Shown piece after piece: positions 6,746-14,606 of a stretch of 27,091 nucleotides of DNA (its first letter is position 1; each line of letters starts with the position of its first letter). The notes under the pieces are model-generated. The model saw only the letters and a list, made by a program, of their open reading frames with translations. It was not told the origin of the DNA and did not search any database. The position numbers were made by a program, and so were the translations under genes. The stretch is from a virus, in IMG/VR virus record IMGVR_UViG_3300013233_000230, positions 1-27,091 of that record. The stretch is one strand, 5' to 3'.

Positions 6746-7924
6746 ATGGCTTTTGCAGGCTTACGTGGTACAGGCGATTGGGGAGTGGATGAACGTCCAA
6801 AGAACTTTCGCGAAATGATCCTTTGGAGAAATCCTAACGGACAAGCACCTTTGACGGCTTTGATGTCAAAAATGAAAACTGAGAAAACAGATGATCCTGA
6901 ATTCTCATGGTGGGAAGAGGAGCTTAATGCCGTTCAGGTTATTAACTCAGGCATCTCAGCAGCAGCAGATGCGAACATCGAGTTAGTGTCAGGTGGAGCT
7001 TTGCTTGTACCTGGTGATTTATTGCTAATATCTAAGACGGAAGTTGCGGCTTATGACAACGAGATCATCGAAGTCGTGACAGTTACTGACGATACTAACA
7101 TCGTTGTGGTGCGTGGCGCTGCCGGTACTACAGCAGCAGCAACTGTTGACTTGGCGACACTGACTAAGATCGGTAACGTATATGCGGAAGGCAGCAGCTC
7201 TCCGCAAGTTACAGGCAATAACCCTAACAAACTATCTAACTTTACGCAGATCTTTAAGACTGCTTACGAGTTAACTGGTACGGTACAGGTTACTAATGCA
7301 CGTACAGGCGATCCGCTGAAGAATGACAAGAAACGTAAGATGTTTGCACACTCAAGCGCTTTGGAATTCGCATTCATGTTCGGCAAGGCGTTCGAGGGTA
7401 CTGGTTCTAATGGTAAACCTAAGCGTTATACTGGTGGCTTACGTGAGTTTATCAAGACTCATGCGAAGGTTTATACAGCGGCAGCTACTGAAGATACGTT
7501 ACTTGACGATATCTATAAGGTATTTGATTACGATGCAGGCAACGCAGGCAACGAAAGACTTGTTTTCGCAGGCAACGGTTTCTTGAATAACCTTAATAAG
7601 CTAGCACGTAACTCAAGCTCAACCCGCATCAACTTTGATGGTACGGTTAAGGCTTACGGCATGGAACTTCAAAAGTGGATTTTCCCACAAGGTACTATGT
7701 ATGTGCGCACGCACCCTCTAATGAACACACACCCTGTTTACACTAACAGTGCGTTCGTTATTGATCCTTCAGCAATTATCTACCGTCCATTACGCGACAC
7801 GAAAGCTCAGGATAATATCCAAGCTAACGATGCAGATACTCGCAAAGGGCAGTGGATGACTGAGGCAGGTATCGAAGTACGTCATGAGAAGACTATGGCT
7901 TACTTAGGTAACTTCAACATCTAA
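6746..7924 (+). CDS. Major capsid protein, SU10-like
   Basis: 392 aa, ATG with GGAG 8 bases upstream. The N-terminus contains R-P-K-N-F-R-E-M-I-L-W and N-G-Q-A-P-L-T-A-L followed by D-P-E-F-S-W-W-E-E, the pattern I associate with the SU10 / DUF5309 family of major capsid proteins (HK97 fold). Residues about 80-140 form a Val/Ala-rich beta section, probably the E-loop/insertion, and the C-terminus ends with a compact segment (R-H-E-K-T-M-A-Y-L-G-N). The gene is preceded by the scaffold and followed by an intrinsic terminator, as expected for the most heavily expressed gene of the block. The high use of AAC, GCA and CGT codons is consistent with strong expression. Confidence 0.92.
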   Translation: MAFAGLRGTGDWGVDERPKNFREMILWRNPNGQAPLTALMSKMKTEKTDDPEFSWWEEELNAVQVINSGISAAADANIELVSGGALLVPGDLLLISKTEVAAYDNEIIEVVTVTDDTNIVVVRGAAGTTAAATVDLATLTKIGNVYAEGSSSPQVTGNNPNKLSNFTQIFKTAYELTGTVQVTNARTGDPLKNDKKRKMFAHSSALEFAFMFGKAFEGTGSNGKPKRYTGGLREFIKTHAKVYTAAATEDTLLDDIYKVFDYDAGNAGNERLVFAGNGFLNNLNKLARNSSSTRINFDGTVKAYGMELQKWIFPQGTMYVRTHPLMNTHPVYTNSAFVIDPSAIIYRPLRDTKAQDNIQANDADTRKGQWMTEAGIEVRHEKTMAYLGNFNI

Positions 7925-7931
7925 ACAGACT

Positions 7932-7955
7932 GGGGGCGTAGTGCCCCCTTTCTTT
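7932..7955 (+). terminator. Intrinsic terminator after the major capsid gene
   Basis: GGGGGC (7932-7937), a 5-base loop and GCCCCC (7943-7948) form a perfect 6-bp GC stem, followed directly by TTTCTTT (7949-7955). It starts 8 bases after the capsid stop codon and ends 15 bases before the next start. Since no obvious promoter follows, it probably lets part of the transcripts through and sets capsid mRNA levels. Confidence 0.85.
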
Positions 7956-7970
7956 CACCTGGAGAATAAA

Positions 7971-8246
7971 ATGGCAACACACGAAATAGCAACACCTACC
8001 ATTGAGTCCGAGAATGTTACTGCTGACGCAGGACATCGTGTCTATCTACCTGTATCTAAGGAGATAGCCGAGGCTTTAAAACTTGACGAAACAGCTCACG
8101 TGAGCTTTGAAGGCGTTGTCAAAGAAGTTAGCGCAGGCTACGACGACACAGATGACTACAGCGTAACGCTGAACATCCGCTCGGTTACAATCGAGAACGA
8201 GAACGAGTTTGAGCAGATGGCTCGCGAAGAGGAGGACGATGGTTAA
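7971..8246 (+). CDS. Small capsid-associated protein (91 aa), function unknown
   Basis: ATG 7971 follows CTGGAG with 6-base spacing; an in-frame GTG upstream lies inside the terminator stem and is unlikely. The protein is acidic, with predicted beta strands (A-G-H-R-V-Y-L-P-V and V-T-L-N-I-R-S-V-T-I) and a charged C-terminal tail of Glu/Asp. The position right after the major capsid gene suggests a decoration, head-vertex or capsid-completion protein, but no family is recognised. The acidic tail is written with purine-rich codons that also create a GGAGG next to the following gene. Confidence 0.75.
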   Translation: MATHEIATPTIESENVTADAGHRVYLPVSKEIAEALKLDETAHVSFEGVVKEVSAGYDDTDDYSVTLNIRSVTIENENEFEQMAREEEDDG

Positions 8247-8249
8247 TTA

Positions 8250-8531
8250 TTGCATTATCAAAAGCAATATACAATCATTCAACTTATGGCTTATTACATG
8301 GTACACAAGCGCAACCCTTACTTTAGAACGGGTACACAGATTGAGCTCTTCACGCATGGCTTTGAGGCTTGCCTTACTGAGGTGAAGAATAATATAGTGA
8401 CAGTTATCGGCAACACGGGTTTTATATACCCAGAAGCTGACGTTAAACCTTACTGTATTAAGATGCTCCGCAAAGGCTTTGATAAGCCTGGACTACGTAC
8501 GGAGAAAAGCTCCGTGGTAGCTATGCCATGA
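8250..8531 (+). CDS. Hypothetical phage protein (start uncertain)
   Basis: Open from TTG 8250 (93 aa), ATG 8286 (81 aa) or ATG 8298 (77 aa); none has a properly spaced ribosome binding site, although GGAGG (8231-8235) sits 14 bases before the TTG. The conserved-looking part is in the second half: T-Q-I-E-L-F-T-H-G-F-E-A, then a V-T-V-I-G-N-T-G strand-turn and Y-P-E-A-D-V-K-P-Y, a small beta-rich domain. The stop overlaps the next start (ATGA). A competing frame from ATG 8239 ends after about 48 codons and looks like a shadow. Function unknown; the place between capsid and tail genes suggests a virion or assembly role. Confidence 0.65.
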   Translation: MHYQKQYTIIQLMAYYMVHKRNPYFRTGTQIELFTHGFEACLTEVKNNIVTVIGNTGFIYPEADVKPYCIKMLRKGFDKPGLRTEKSSVVAMP

Positions 8532-8827
8532 GCACTGAGGCTGACATTCTGCTACAGGGTCGTGGTGTGCATCAGAATGCAGGCCAGGGCTCTGCGTGGG
8601 TTCAGGACATGGGGGTCTACCAGCGTAAGGTGGAACTCCGGACTGTAGATAGTGTGACTACAATTTATAAGGGTTGGGCTGCTTATGGTAGTGCTACCGC
8701 GGACGCGACTTGGCTAATACAGCGGATCATCTTGGACGATAGCCAAGGACTCGATGTTCAGGATCAAAGTGCGGGTTTAGATTTTACACAGGTTTGGGAT
8801 TCGCGAGCATCCCTTACTTATACATAG
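8528..8827 (+). CDS. Conserved phage structural-region protein (99 aa)
   Basis: The ATG overlaps the preceding stop (ATGA). The protein is a small beta-rich domain with W-V-Q-D-M-G, a V-T-T-I-Y-K-G-W-A-A-Y-G-S-A-T strand pair, W-L-I-Q-R-I-I, and an ending F-T-Q-V-W-D-S-R-A-S-L-T-Y. The pattern 'Y-x-G-x-A-x-x-G-S-A-T...W-x-I-x-R-I...W-D-x-R-A-S-L-x-Y' is one I have seen in many phage genomes near tail-fibre and head-closure genes, without an assigned function. It ends just before the A+T-rich accessory region. Confidence 0.75.
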   Translation: MSTEADILLQGRGVHQNAGQGSAWVQDMGVYQRKVELRTVDSVTTIYKGWAAYGSATADATWLIQRIILDDSQGLDVQDQSAGLDFTQVWDSRASLTYT

Positions 8828-8835
8828 GTGCGGAA

Positions 8836-9051
8836 ATGAAACAGTATTTTTGGAATATCCTAATCAGTTTAGACCAATTCGCTAACACGCTATTAATGGG
8901 AAACCCTGATGAAACATTAAGCTCCAGAATGGGTAAGAAGATAGAAAAAGGCGAGTGTTTCGGGTGTATGGTTATTTGCCGAATACTGTCCTTCATCGAC
9001 CCGACCACAGAACGTCATTGCTTAGACTCAATCGAAAGAGATGAAGCGTGA
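8836..9051 (+). CDS. Small conserved phage protein with LDQ...PDETxSSR motif (71 aa)
   Basis: ATG 8836 is preceded by AGGTGCGGAA; a TTG at 8794 lies within the previous gene. The protein starts with a hydrophobic/aromatic helix (Y-F-W-N-I-L-I-S-L-D-Q-F-A-N), then G-N-P-D-E-T-L-S-S-R-M-G-K and a Cys-rich end (C-F-G-C-M-V-I-C, H-C-L-D-S-I). This pattern occurs in small proteins of many prophages close to lysis genes; the function is not known to me. It could be membrane-associated. The stop overlaps the next start (GTGA). Base composition is lower in G+C than in the genes to the left. Confidence 0.7.
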   Translation: MKQYFWNILISLDQFANTLLMGNPDETLSSRMGKKIEKGECFGCMVICRILSFIDPTTERHCLDSIERDEA

Positions 9052-9530
9052 CTGATTCACAAAAACCTATTGAAATACTGGGCACAATGCACGAAGTGCT
9101 TGAGCTAATGCAAAAACAGTCTAACGACCAAGCGGATAAGCTAAAACAAGCCAATGAAGCTTTACGTGTCGAGCCTGAGAAGTCATGGCATTTGGATAAG
9201 AAAACACCACAAGGTTTAATATTTAGTTTAATAGTTTTGGCATTAGGCGGTGCATACAACATAAGCACAGCCGATGGCAATATTAAAGCCAACACTGTAG
9301 CAATTAATAATTTAAAGACAGATGTTATCACGCGTGAAAGCGTCAACCAATTAATACAAATTCAAGATATAAAGATGGGTGCGTTTGGCGACTCGATCAG
9401 TGAAATAAGAGCAAGGCAAAAAGAACAAAACCAAGACTTAAAAGATGCGCGGTTAGAACGTGCCGACATTATCAGCAATATGAATAAAGGATTTAGCGAA
9501 CTAAAAACGCTATTAATCAGCCGCCAATGA
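9048..9530 (+). CDS. Membrane-anchored coiled-coil protein (160 aa)
   Basis: GTG start in a GTGA overlap with the previous stop. Residues 1-50 are polar and helical (Gln/Lys-rich coiled coil), residues about 56-71 are a single membrane segment (G-L-I-F-S-L-I-V-L-A-L-G-G-A-Y), and residues 75-160 are a long charged helix. One membrane helix between two coiled coils resembles several phage membrane proteins, including inner-membrane spanins and superinfection or lysis accessories. The N-terminal 50 residues before the membrane segment argue against a typical spanin. The following gene is a second coiled-coil protein that starts in an ATGA overlap, so the two may act together. Confidence 0.7.
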   Translation: MTDSQKPIEILGTMHEVLELMQKQSNDQADKLKQANEALRVEPEKSWHLDKKTPQGLIFSLIVLALGGAYNISTADGNIKANTVAINNLKTDVITRESVNQLIQIQDIKMGAFGDSISEIRARQKEQNQDLKDARLERADIISNMNKGFSELKTLLISRQ

Positions 9531-9769
9531 GTGACTCACTAGAAACCTTAGAGCTACAGATGGCTCACTGTATTGAAGTACAAGAGGGCTTAGCTCTACA
9601 AATGTCAGCAAACAATGAAATACAAGAAGGTTTGGTTTTGCAAGTAGCAGCAAGTAATGACATATCACGTGAACAAAACGCATCACTTAAAGCCAATACA
9701 AAAATGATGAACATAGTGTATGACAAATTGAATAGACGCGTGACAGACGTTAAACGAGTAGATATGTAA
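9527..9769 (+). CDS. Small coiled-coil protein with internal repeat (80 aa)
   Basis: ATGA overlap with the preceding gene. The sequence repeats a unit of about 14 residues: I-E-V-Q-E-G-L-A-L-Q-M-S-A-N-N, then E-I-Q-E-G-L-V-L-Q-V-A-A-S-N, then a degenerate third copy (D-I-S-R-E-Q-N-A-S-L). It is helical and soluble and ends in a basic tail. No family is recognised. The repeat and coupling suggest an oligomeric partner of the upstream membrane protein. The stop and the next small gene's start share an A (TAATG). Confidence 0.65.
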   Translation: MSDSLETLELQMAHCIEVQEGLALQMSANNEIQEGLVLQVAASNDISREQNASLKANTKMMNIVYDKLNRRVTDVKRVDM

Positions 9770-9867
9770 TGGATTGGTTCTACTTCACAATATTCACAGC
9801 CTTAGCATGTGCAGAATGCTTAGTAATGGCTTTTGTCAAAAGCACTAACAAATTTAGGAATAACTAA
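9769..9867 (+). CDS. 32-residue membrane peptide
   Basis: A short frame coupled on both sides: its ATG overlaps the previous stop (TAATG at 9767-9771) and its stop overlaps the next start (TAATG at 9865-9869). The product begins M-D-W-F-Y-F-T-I-F-T-A and continues with hydrophobic residues including two Cys to about residue 23, then a short positive tail (K-S-T-N-K-F-R). It is a single predicted membrane helix with a cytoplasm-facing basic end. It could be a tiny holin or antiholin, or a regulator of the neighbouring membrane protein. The two-sided coupling is the main evidence that it is translated. Confidence 0.55.
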   Translation: MDWFYFTIFTALACAECLVMAFVKSTNKFRNN

Positions 9868-11303
9868 TGGCTGATTATTATATTGATGTATCACAAGCGT
9901 TTAACGGTGATGGTACAAGTAGTGCAGCCGCTTCGGTTGATGGTGGTGTCGGTGCAGCTAATAGTTTTATAGAGGTTTCGACAGGTGTTCATGCGACTAT
10001 TGGCGTATTAGCAGGAGGGGATAACGTCTATATCCGTACCGCTGATGGTAGCGGAGATTTGAGTGAGACTTTAACGGCTACTACGACAGTTAATACGACA
10101 GCAAGTGATGCAAGCAGAGTAACCTTTATATTTGATAAAGGTGTTAAATGGGCTGAGTCAGGTGTGTTTATTCTTGTATTCGGTACTGCGGCAACCCCTA
10201 GAACCTTTACTTGGGATAGAGGAGTCGATGTTGACGCAGATGGTGCTAACCACAGATTAAAACTTAAAACGGTCAATACAGGGAATTCTAATAACTGGTG
10301 TAAGTTCGTAGGACAGTCTGACTACAGTGGTGTAGAGGTTGATTTTACAGGGGGTGGTCTGGTTTATGGTGGGTCTTGGAACGTTTCAAGCGAAACCACT
10401 AATAACTTCTATAACTTTAAATTTACAACAACAGTAATGAGGACAAACTTTGGTGGTTACGCTGCTTTGGGTAGTACTGGTAATTCATGTGTAGTAAATC
10501 ATACAGACATGGAGATAGACTACACAACTAATGTAAGTTCCATCGCGGATGTTATTTTTGACACATTTGGCTATAGAGGTGTCTTAAATATAAACGGTTT
10601 AAAAATTACCAACGCTATTGCAGGAATGCTAGTGGTTAAAGCTGGAAGTGGTAACGCAGCTCACACTGTGAACATATCTAACATTAATAGACTATCTAAC
10701 TATGGGGCAATTTTTAACAAAACAATCTTAGACGTATCCAAGTCTAATTTGACAAAATACAGTGCATTAGGTGGTGAAAACTTGTATGACTATGAGGTTT
10801 TTAATGACTACTGTATGGTTGATTTTGTTGATAATGATAGCTTTCCTTTTCTCAATGCAACACTACCTGATGGGAGAGGGTGGTCTTTAAGGGTTGACCC
10901 ATTAAGGGCATCACTCAACCATGTAGCTAAAACACCACCTGTAAGAAAACTATACAATGCTGCATCTAGTATTAGAACGATTGATTTAGAGCTTCAACTA
11001 CTGGCGACAGAGACAGAATACGATACCAGTAATTTATGGATTGACGTAACTTACGTTGATGATGTTACTGGTGTTGTTAAATTTATAAGCTCTAAAGCAA
11101 TCATAGGATTGTCTTTAGCTTCAGGCTCTTCGGGTTGGTCAGCTAATACATTTGGTGTAGATAGCTACACACCTTTAAAACTAGCTATCACTACACCCAC
11201 AAGCGTAAAAAAAGACAGTTATATAACGGCTGTTCTTTGTAGTAACCTATCAAAACCTGATGACTCTTATATGTTCTACTGTCCTGATGTAGTGATAACA
11301 TGA
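9867..11303 (+). CDS. Beta-helix-like surface/tail protein (478 aa)
   Basis: The start is ATG in a TAATG overlap, with AGGA 7 bases upstream. The protein opens with A-D-Y-Y-I-D-V-S-Q-A-F-N-G-D-G-T, a start seen in phage beta-helix adhesins, then has many short strands with Gly/Asn turns (to about residue 320) that fit a right-handed parallel beta-helix, and a C-terminal beta-sandwich-like part from about 350. It has no catalytic signature I can identify and no signal peptide. It is probably a virion surface or receptor-binding component, translationally coupled (ATGA) to the 961-residue gene that follows, which is likely its partner. Composition is A+T-rich compared with the capsid genes. Confidence 0.65.
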   Translation: MADYYIDVSQAFNGDGTSSAAASVDGGVGAANSFIEVSTGVHATIGVLAGGDNVYIRTADGSGDLSETLTATTTVNTTASDASRVTFIFDKGVKWAESGVFILVFGTAATPRTFTWDRGVDVDADGANHRLKLKTVNTGNSNNWCKFVGQSDYSGVEVDFTGGGLVYGGSWNVSSETTNNFYNFKFTTTVMRTNFGGYAALGSTGNSCVVNHTDMEIDYTTNVSSIADVIFDTFGYRGVLNINGLKITNAIAGMLVVKAGSGNAAHTVNISNINRLSNYGAIFNKTILDVSKSNLTKYSALGGENLYDYEVFNDYCMVDFVDNDSFPFLNATLPDGRGWSLRVDPLRASLNHVAKTPPVRKLYNAASSIRTIDLELQLLATETEYDTSNLWIDVTYVDDVTGVVKFISSKAIIGLSLASGSSGWSANTFGVDSYTPLKLAITTPTSVKKDSYITAVLCSNLSKPDDSYMFYCPDVVIT

Positions 11304-14185
11304 GTTTAGTCACACCTAGTTTTAATGGCATTACCGCAGGGCTTTCAACATCCCAAGCGTACCCTGATGTTTTAGAGTGTATAAGCTATCAAAGACTGCC
11401 AACCGACCCAGTTTACACATCAAAGCTAAAACTCGTCAGCTTACAAACTGGCTTTGGTTATGTGGTTTACGACAAAGATAATCTATTCGTAACCAGTGGT
11501 GACTACACAGCAAACCCTATTTATTACAGTTCGGTTCTTGCTTATAGCAATGCTGATGCTATTACGGTTTATTTTTTAAAGTACGGTAACAGTTACAAGA
11601 AAAGCACCTTCGCCATTACCAACATAGAAACACTCATGTTCATGGCGCAAGAGGCCAATGTAAACACCACGCTTTCAGCCGTAGCCGTAGCAGCCTTAAC
11701 AGGTATTGCGGTTGATAAAGCAGCTAAGACAATCACCGTATCAACACCACATTCACAAGCTGATGTGTACGATTATTTACAATACTATCAATCACAAGTC
11801 GCTAATGTCGATTTACTGCCAAGCGGTGAAATATTTAGCACCGTACTGGGTACAAACTACACCCTTAAATCTGCTTGGAGTTTAATCTTTACGGCAGCAC
11901 CGACAGGTATTTGGAATATTCAAGGCAACGTAACGTTTAACGCTCAGTTTGATATAGCTAATTTTAATGTTAGTGGCACAGTGTTCTTTGATGCACCTAG
12001 CATACTAACTGCCTTAGATTCACAGATCGGTTCACTGGATACAGTGACAGGTGATGAGACAGTAAGCTATACACCCACAGGCACAAGTAACACACCGACT
12101 AATTTAGATGCGGTGAATATTACCATTGAGGTAGCACCCACTTACACAGGCTTAGACTTCACTGGCTTAGTAACAGGCTCACAAGTTGTTATCTACCAGA
12201 ACGGTACAACCACAGAGATTCAGCGCAATAACTCAACGACCACACAAGAAACATGGAATGAGTTATACAGCGTAGATCAGTTAGTCGATTACACGATATT
12301 AAAGGCAGGTTATGATCCTATTCGAGTTAATAACATTAACGCTAGTAATACTATTCAGTCTGTTGCTGTACAACAGAAAGTAGCTAGAGCATACCAAAGT
12401 GGCTTAACCTTTGTGTATGGTACAGACGGTGCTTATGATGCAGTGACTAAGATATTCACAGTCGCTAAGGCACTCACCGTTCAGCAGTATTATAGCTGTA
12501 TGATTGATGCGTTTATCGCTCAGTCGTCATTGAGAAACGTAGCGTTCTGTATTACACCCAACGGCTCAAACTCATTCAGTTTAGATGAATGCACCATTGA
12601 GCCTACAGATATTACATGGCTCTATCGTGATGGTATGCGAGAGACAGTCAGCGGTGTAGTCACACGTAAATGGGCAGCCGTTTGGTCAAGTGGTAGCGTC
12701 GGCACAGACATCGCAGAGATTCAACAAGCAGCAGGAGCAACACCGATTAAAGGGTGGAATGCACCGACTCAATTAAGCAGTGGCAATGTTGATATGCTAT
12801 TGAAAGTTTACGACTCAGCATTGAGTTTAGATTATCAATCTTACTTAGTGGTTGAGTATGCCAAAGCAGGAAAGTATCAAGGCCGTATCGTAGCGCATGA
12901 TGTTTATCCAACGATTGAAGATGATTTATATGTGGTAGCGGTAGAGCCTACAAGCTCACCCATCACAGCAGCAGACCCAGTATTAGCTAATCCACCAACC
13001 ATCACACTAGAGCTAACACCTGTTACGTGGAACGGTAAAGCGTTCTCGATTACGATTAAAGATAGCGTAGCAGGTAATACAGGCACAGCGATTGCTCAGT
13101 GGATTAACTGGAATATCAGAGAAGAAAACGACTCACTATTTCAAACACTCGACCCGATGAACTGGTACGACATGGTGCTTGATAGCGCATCATCATGGGA
13201 GACAGCACAAGGCATTGTATTAGGTCAATTCTCAGAGGCATTAGTCGGTGTGAGGGTGGTACTGAATGACGGTACAACAGAACATCCTGACTTTATAAGA
13301 CACCAAGCAGATGATGGGACGTATTGGGTTAAGCCGATAACCGCTCAAGGCAGTATCACAGGTATCTTTGCAGGAAGTCGATTACGCATAGTGAATGAGA
13401 CGAAAGCAACAGAAACCTATAATGACATCGTAGCAGGTACAAGCTATTCAGAAAGCTACTCAGACGGTACGACATACGCCTCTGGTGACATTCTATCGCT
13501 TTATCTAGCGTATCAGTCAGGCACAACCGCCAAGCAGTTACAGAAGATTACAACCGTAGCAACCTCAAGCGGTTGGAGTGCTTTAGCCAGTCAAGGTGAT
13601 GATGGCGTTTATAACGTCAATGCAATAGATGGCACACTGGTTACTGGCTACTCAGCAGATTACGTTGCCGATGCCGATGGTTTGAATATTGACATCACCA
13701 TCACTGGCTCAACTTTCAATATCAAGGAAGGTTACGCGTGGTATTCAGCTAACTTAATGACCGCTAACGGATTAGCTTTATTCGCTAATGTAATGAGCGC
13801 AAAGGACGTAGGTAACTATGAGTTTAATACCAGTATTGCAGATATTCACTTAGACAATATTGGCACACAGAATCTACTTGAAACATCCCTTGCTACCTTA
13901 ACAAGAAGTGATGGCACAGACCCACGATTAAACCCTCCCACAGGTGGCTTCGGTATCTCTATGAACGTAGGCAATGTGCTAGTGGCTAACGTAGGTGGCA
14001 GTGCTTTAACAGCTAGTGAGAGTGCTGCACTCTCAGCGATTGATGGCAGAACAACAGGTTTGTCGTTCACCAAGCCTAACGAACTTGATGTGAATGTTGT
14101 GACCAATTCAACTGCCGGCAGCGGCAGCGGTGCTACACCAGACGAGGTCTTGATAGCTGCACTTAAAGCTAACTTGTTGAGTTAA
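11300..14185 (+). CDS. Large multidomain beta-rich tail/adhesion protein (961 aa)
   Basis: Starts in an ATGA overlap with the beta-helix gene. The N-terminal 160 residues are a mixed domain ending in a helical A-D-V-Y-D-Y-L-Q-Y-Y segment. Strand-rich regions follow with many Thr, Ser, Asn and Gly residues. Two regions (about 290-345 and 688-760) look alike: G-S-(Q/R)-x-x-I, a Thr-rich T-T-x-T-E stretch, then a hydrophobic strand, suggesting a duplicated domain. The C-terminus has a Gly-Ser linker (G-S-G-S-G-A-T-P) and a final helix A-A-L-K-A-N-L-L. It is most likely a fibre or baseplate-associated protein recognising the host surface. The precise role is unknown. Confidence 0.6.
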   Translation: MSLVTPSFNGITAGLSTSQAYPDVLECISYQRLPTDPVYTSKLKLVSLQTGFGYVVYDKDNLFVTSGDYTANPIYYSSVLAYSNADAITVYFLKYGNSYKKSTFAITNIETLMFMAQEANVNTTLSAVAVAALTGIAVDKAAKTITVSTPHSQADVYDYLQYYQSQVANVDLLPSGEIFSTVLGTNYTLKSAWSLIFTAAPTGIWNIQGNVTFNAQFDIANFNVSGTVFFDAPSILTALDSQIGSLDTVTGDETVSYTPTGTSNTPTNLDAVNITIEVAPTYTGLDFTGLVTGSQVVIYQNGTTTEIQRNNSTTTQETWNELYSVDQLVDYTILKAGYDPIRVNNINASNTIQSVAVQQKVARAYQSGLTFVYGTDGAYDAVTKIFTVAKALTVQQYYSCMIDAFIAQSSLRNVAFCITPNGSNSFSLDECTIEPTDITWLYRDGMRETVSGVVTRKWAAVWSSGSVGTDIAEIQQAAGATPIKGWNAPTQLSSGNVDMLLKVYDSALSLDYQSYLVVEYAKAGKYQGRIVAHDVYPTIEDDLYVVAVEPTSSPITAADPVLANPPTITLELTPVTWNGKAFSITIKDSVAGNTGTAIAQWINWNIREENDSLFQTLDPMNWYDMVLDSASSWETAQGIVLGQFSEALVGVRVVLNDGTTEHPDFIRHQADDGTYWVKPITAQGSITGIFAGSRLRIVNETKATETYNDIVAGTSYSESYSDGTTYASGDILSLYLAYQSGTTAKQLQKITTVATSSGWSALASQGDDGVYNVNAIDGTLVTGYSADYVADADGLNIDITITGSTFNIKEGYAWYSANLMTANGLALFANVMSAKDVGNYEFNTSIADIHLDNIGTQNLLETSLATLTRSDGTDPRLNPPTGGFGISMNVGNVLVANVGGSALTASESAALSAIDGRTTGLSFTKPNELDVNVVTNSTAGSGSGATPDEVLIAALKANLLS

Positions 14186-14192
14186 AAAGCTT

Positions 14193-14606
14193 ATGAAACT
14201 TTACAGATATGCAGCATCCGATCAGGGCACGTTTGGTGTCTTGGTGTTCGGCTCCCAGTTTATTTACACTGGCGAACTACCTTGGAGGGGCAATGCCCCA
14301 TACTGGTCGTGCATACCAGAAGGTAAATACACAGTTCGCTTGCGTTCAAGTCCAAAGTATGGTAACGTGTACGAAGTTACAAACGTAGAGGGGCGCACTT
14401 ATATACTCATGCACCAGGGTAACTATTGCGGAGACAGTCGTCTTGGCTTCAAAACAAATGTCCAAGGGTGCATACTCTTAGGATTAAAGACTGGAAGGCT
14501 TAACGGTCAGAAGGTTGTCCTCGACTCACGTACTGCACGACGTAGGCTTGAGTCTTATATGAAATTTGAAACTTTTGAACTGGAGATTATTAATGGAATG
14601 GTTTAG
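14193..14606 (+). CDS. DUF5675 family protein (lysis-region protein)
   Basis: 137 aa. Motifs fit DUF5675: G-T-F-G-V-L (12-17), Y-T-G-E-L-P-W-R-G-N (25-34), S-C-I-P-E-G-K-Y (39-46), I-L-M-H-Q-G-N (71-77) and Q-G-C-I-L-L-G (91-97). This family is common in phage lysis regions next to holins, as here. Its biochemical activity is not established to my knowledge; the spaced His (74) and Cys (93) in H-x-G-N and G-C-I resemble the arrangement in L,D-transpeptidases, so a peptidoglycan-related role is a reasonable guess. No classical lysozyme, amidase or transglycosylase is seen elsewhere in the window. The ribosome binding site is weak, and the stop overlaps the next gene by 14 bases. Confidence 0.8.
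   Translation: MKLYRYAASDQGTFGVLVFGSQFIYTGELPWRGNAPYWSCIPEGKYTVRLRSSPKYGNVYEVTNVEGRTYILMHQGNYCGDSRLGFKTNVQGCILLGLKTGRLNGQKVVLDSRTARRRLESYMKFETFELEIINGMV

Noticed and set aside
8239-8385. Competing frame from ATG 8239 after GGAGG
   Set aside because: Ends after about 48 codons with an unlikely composition, while the overlapping frame (8250-8531) has a domain-like sequence and an ATGA link to the next gene.
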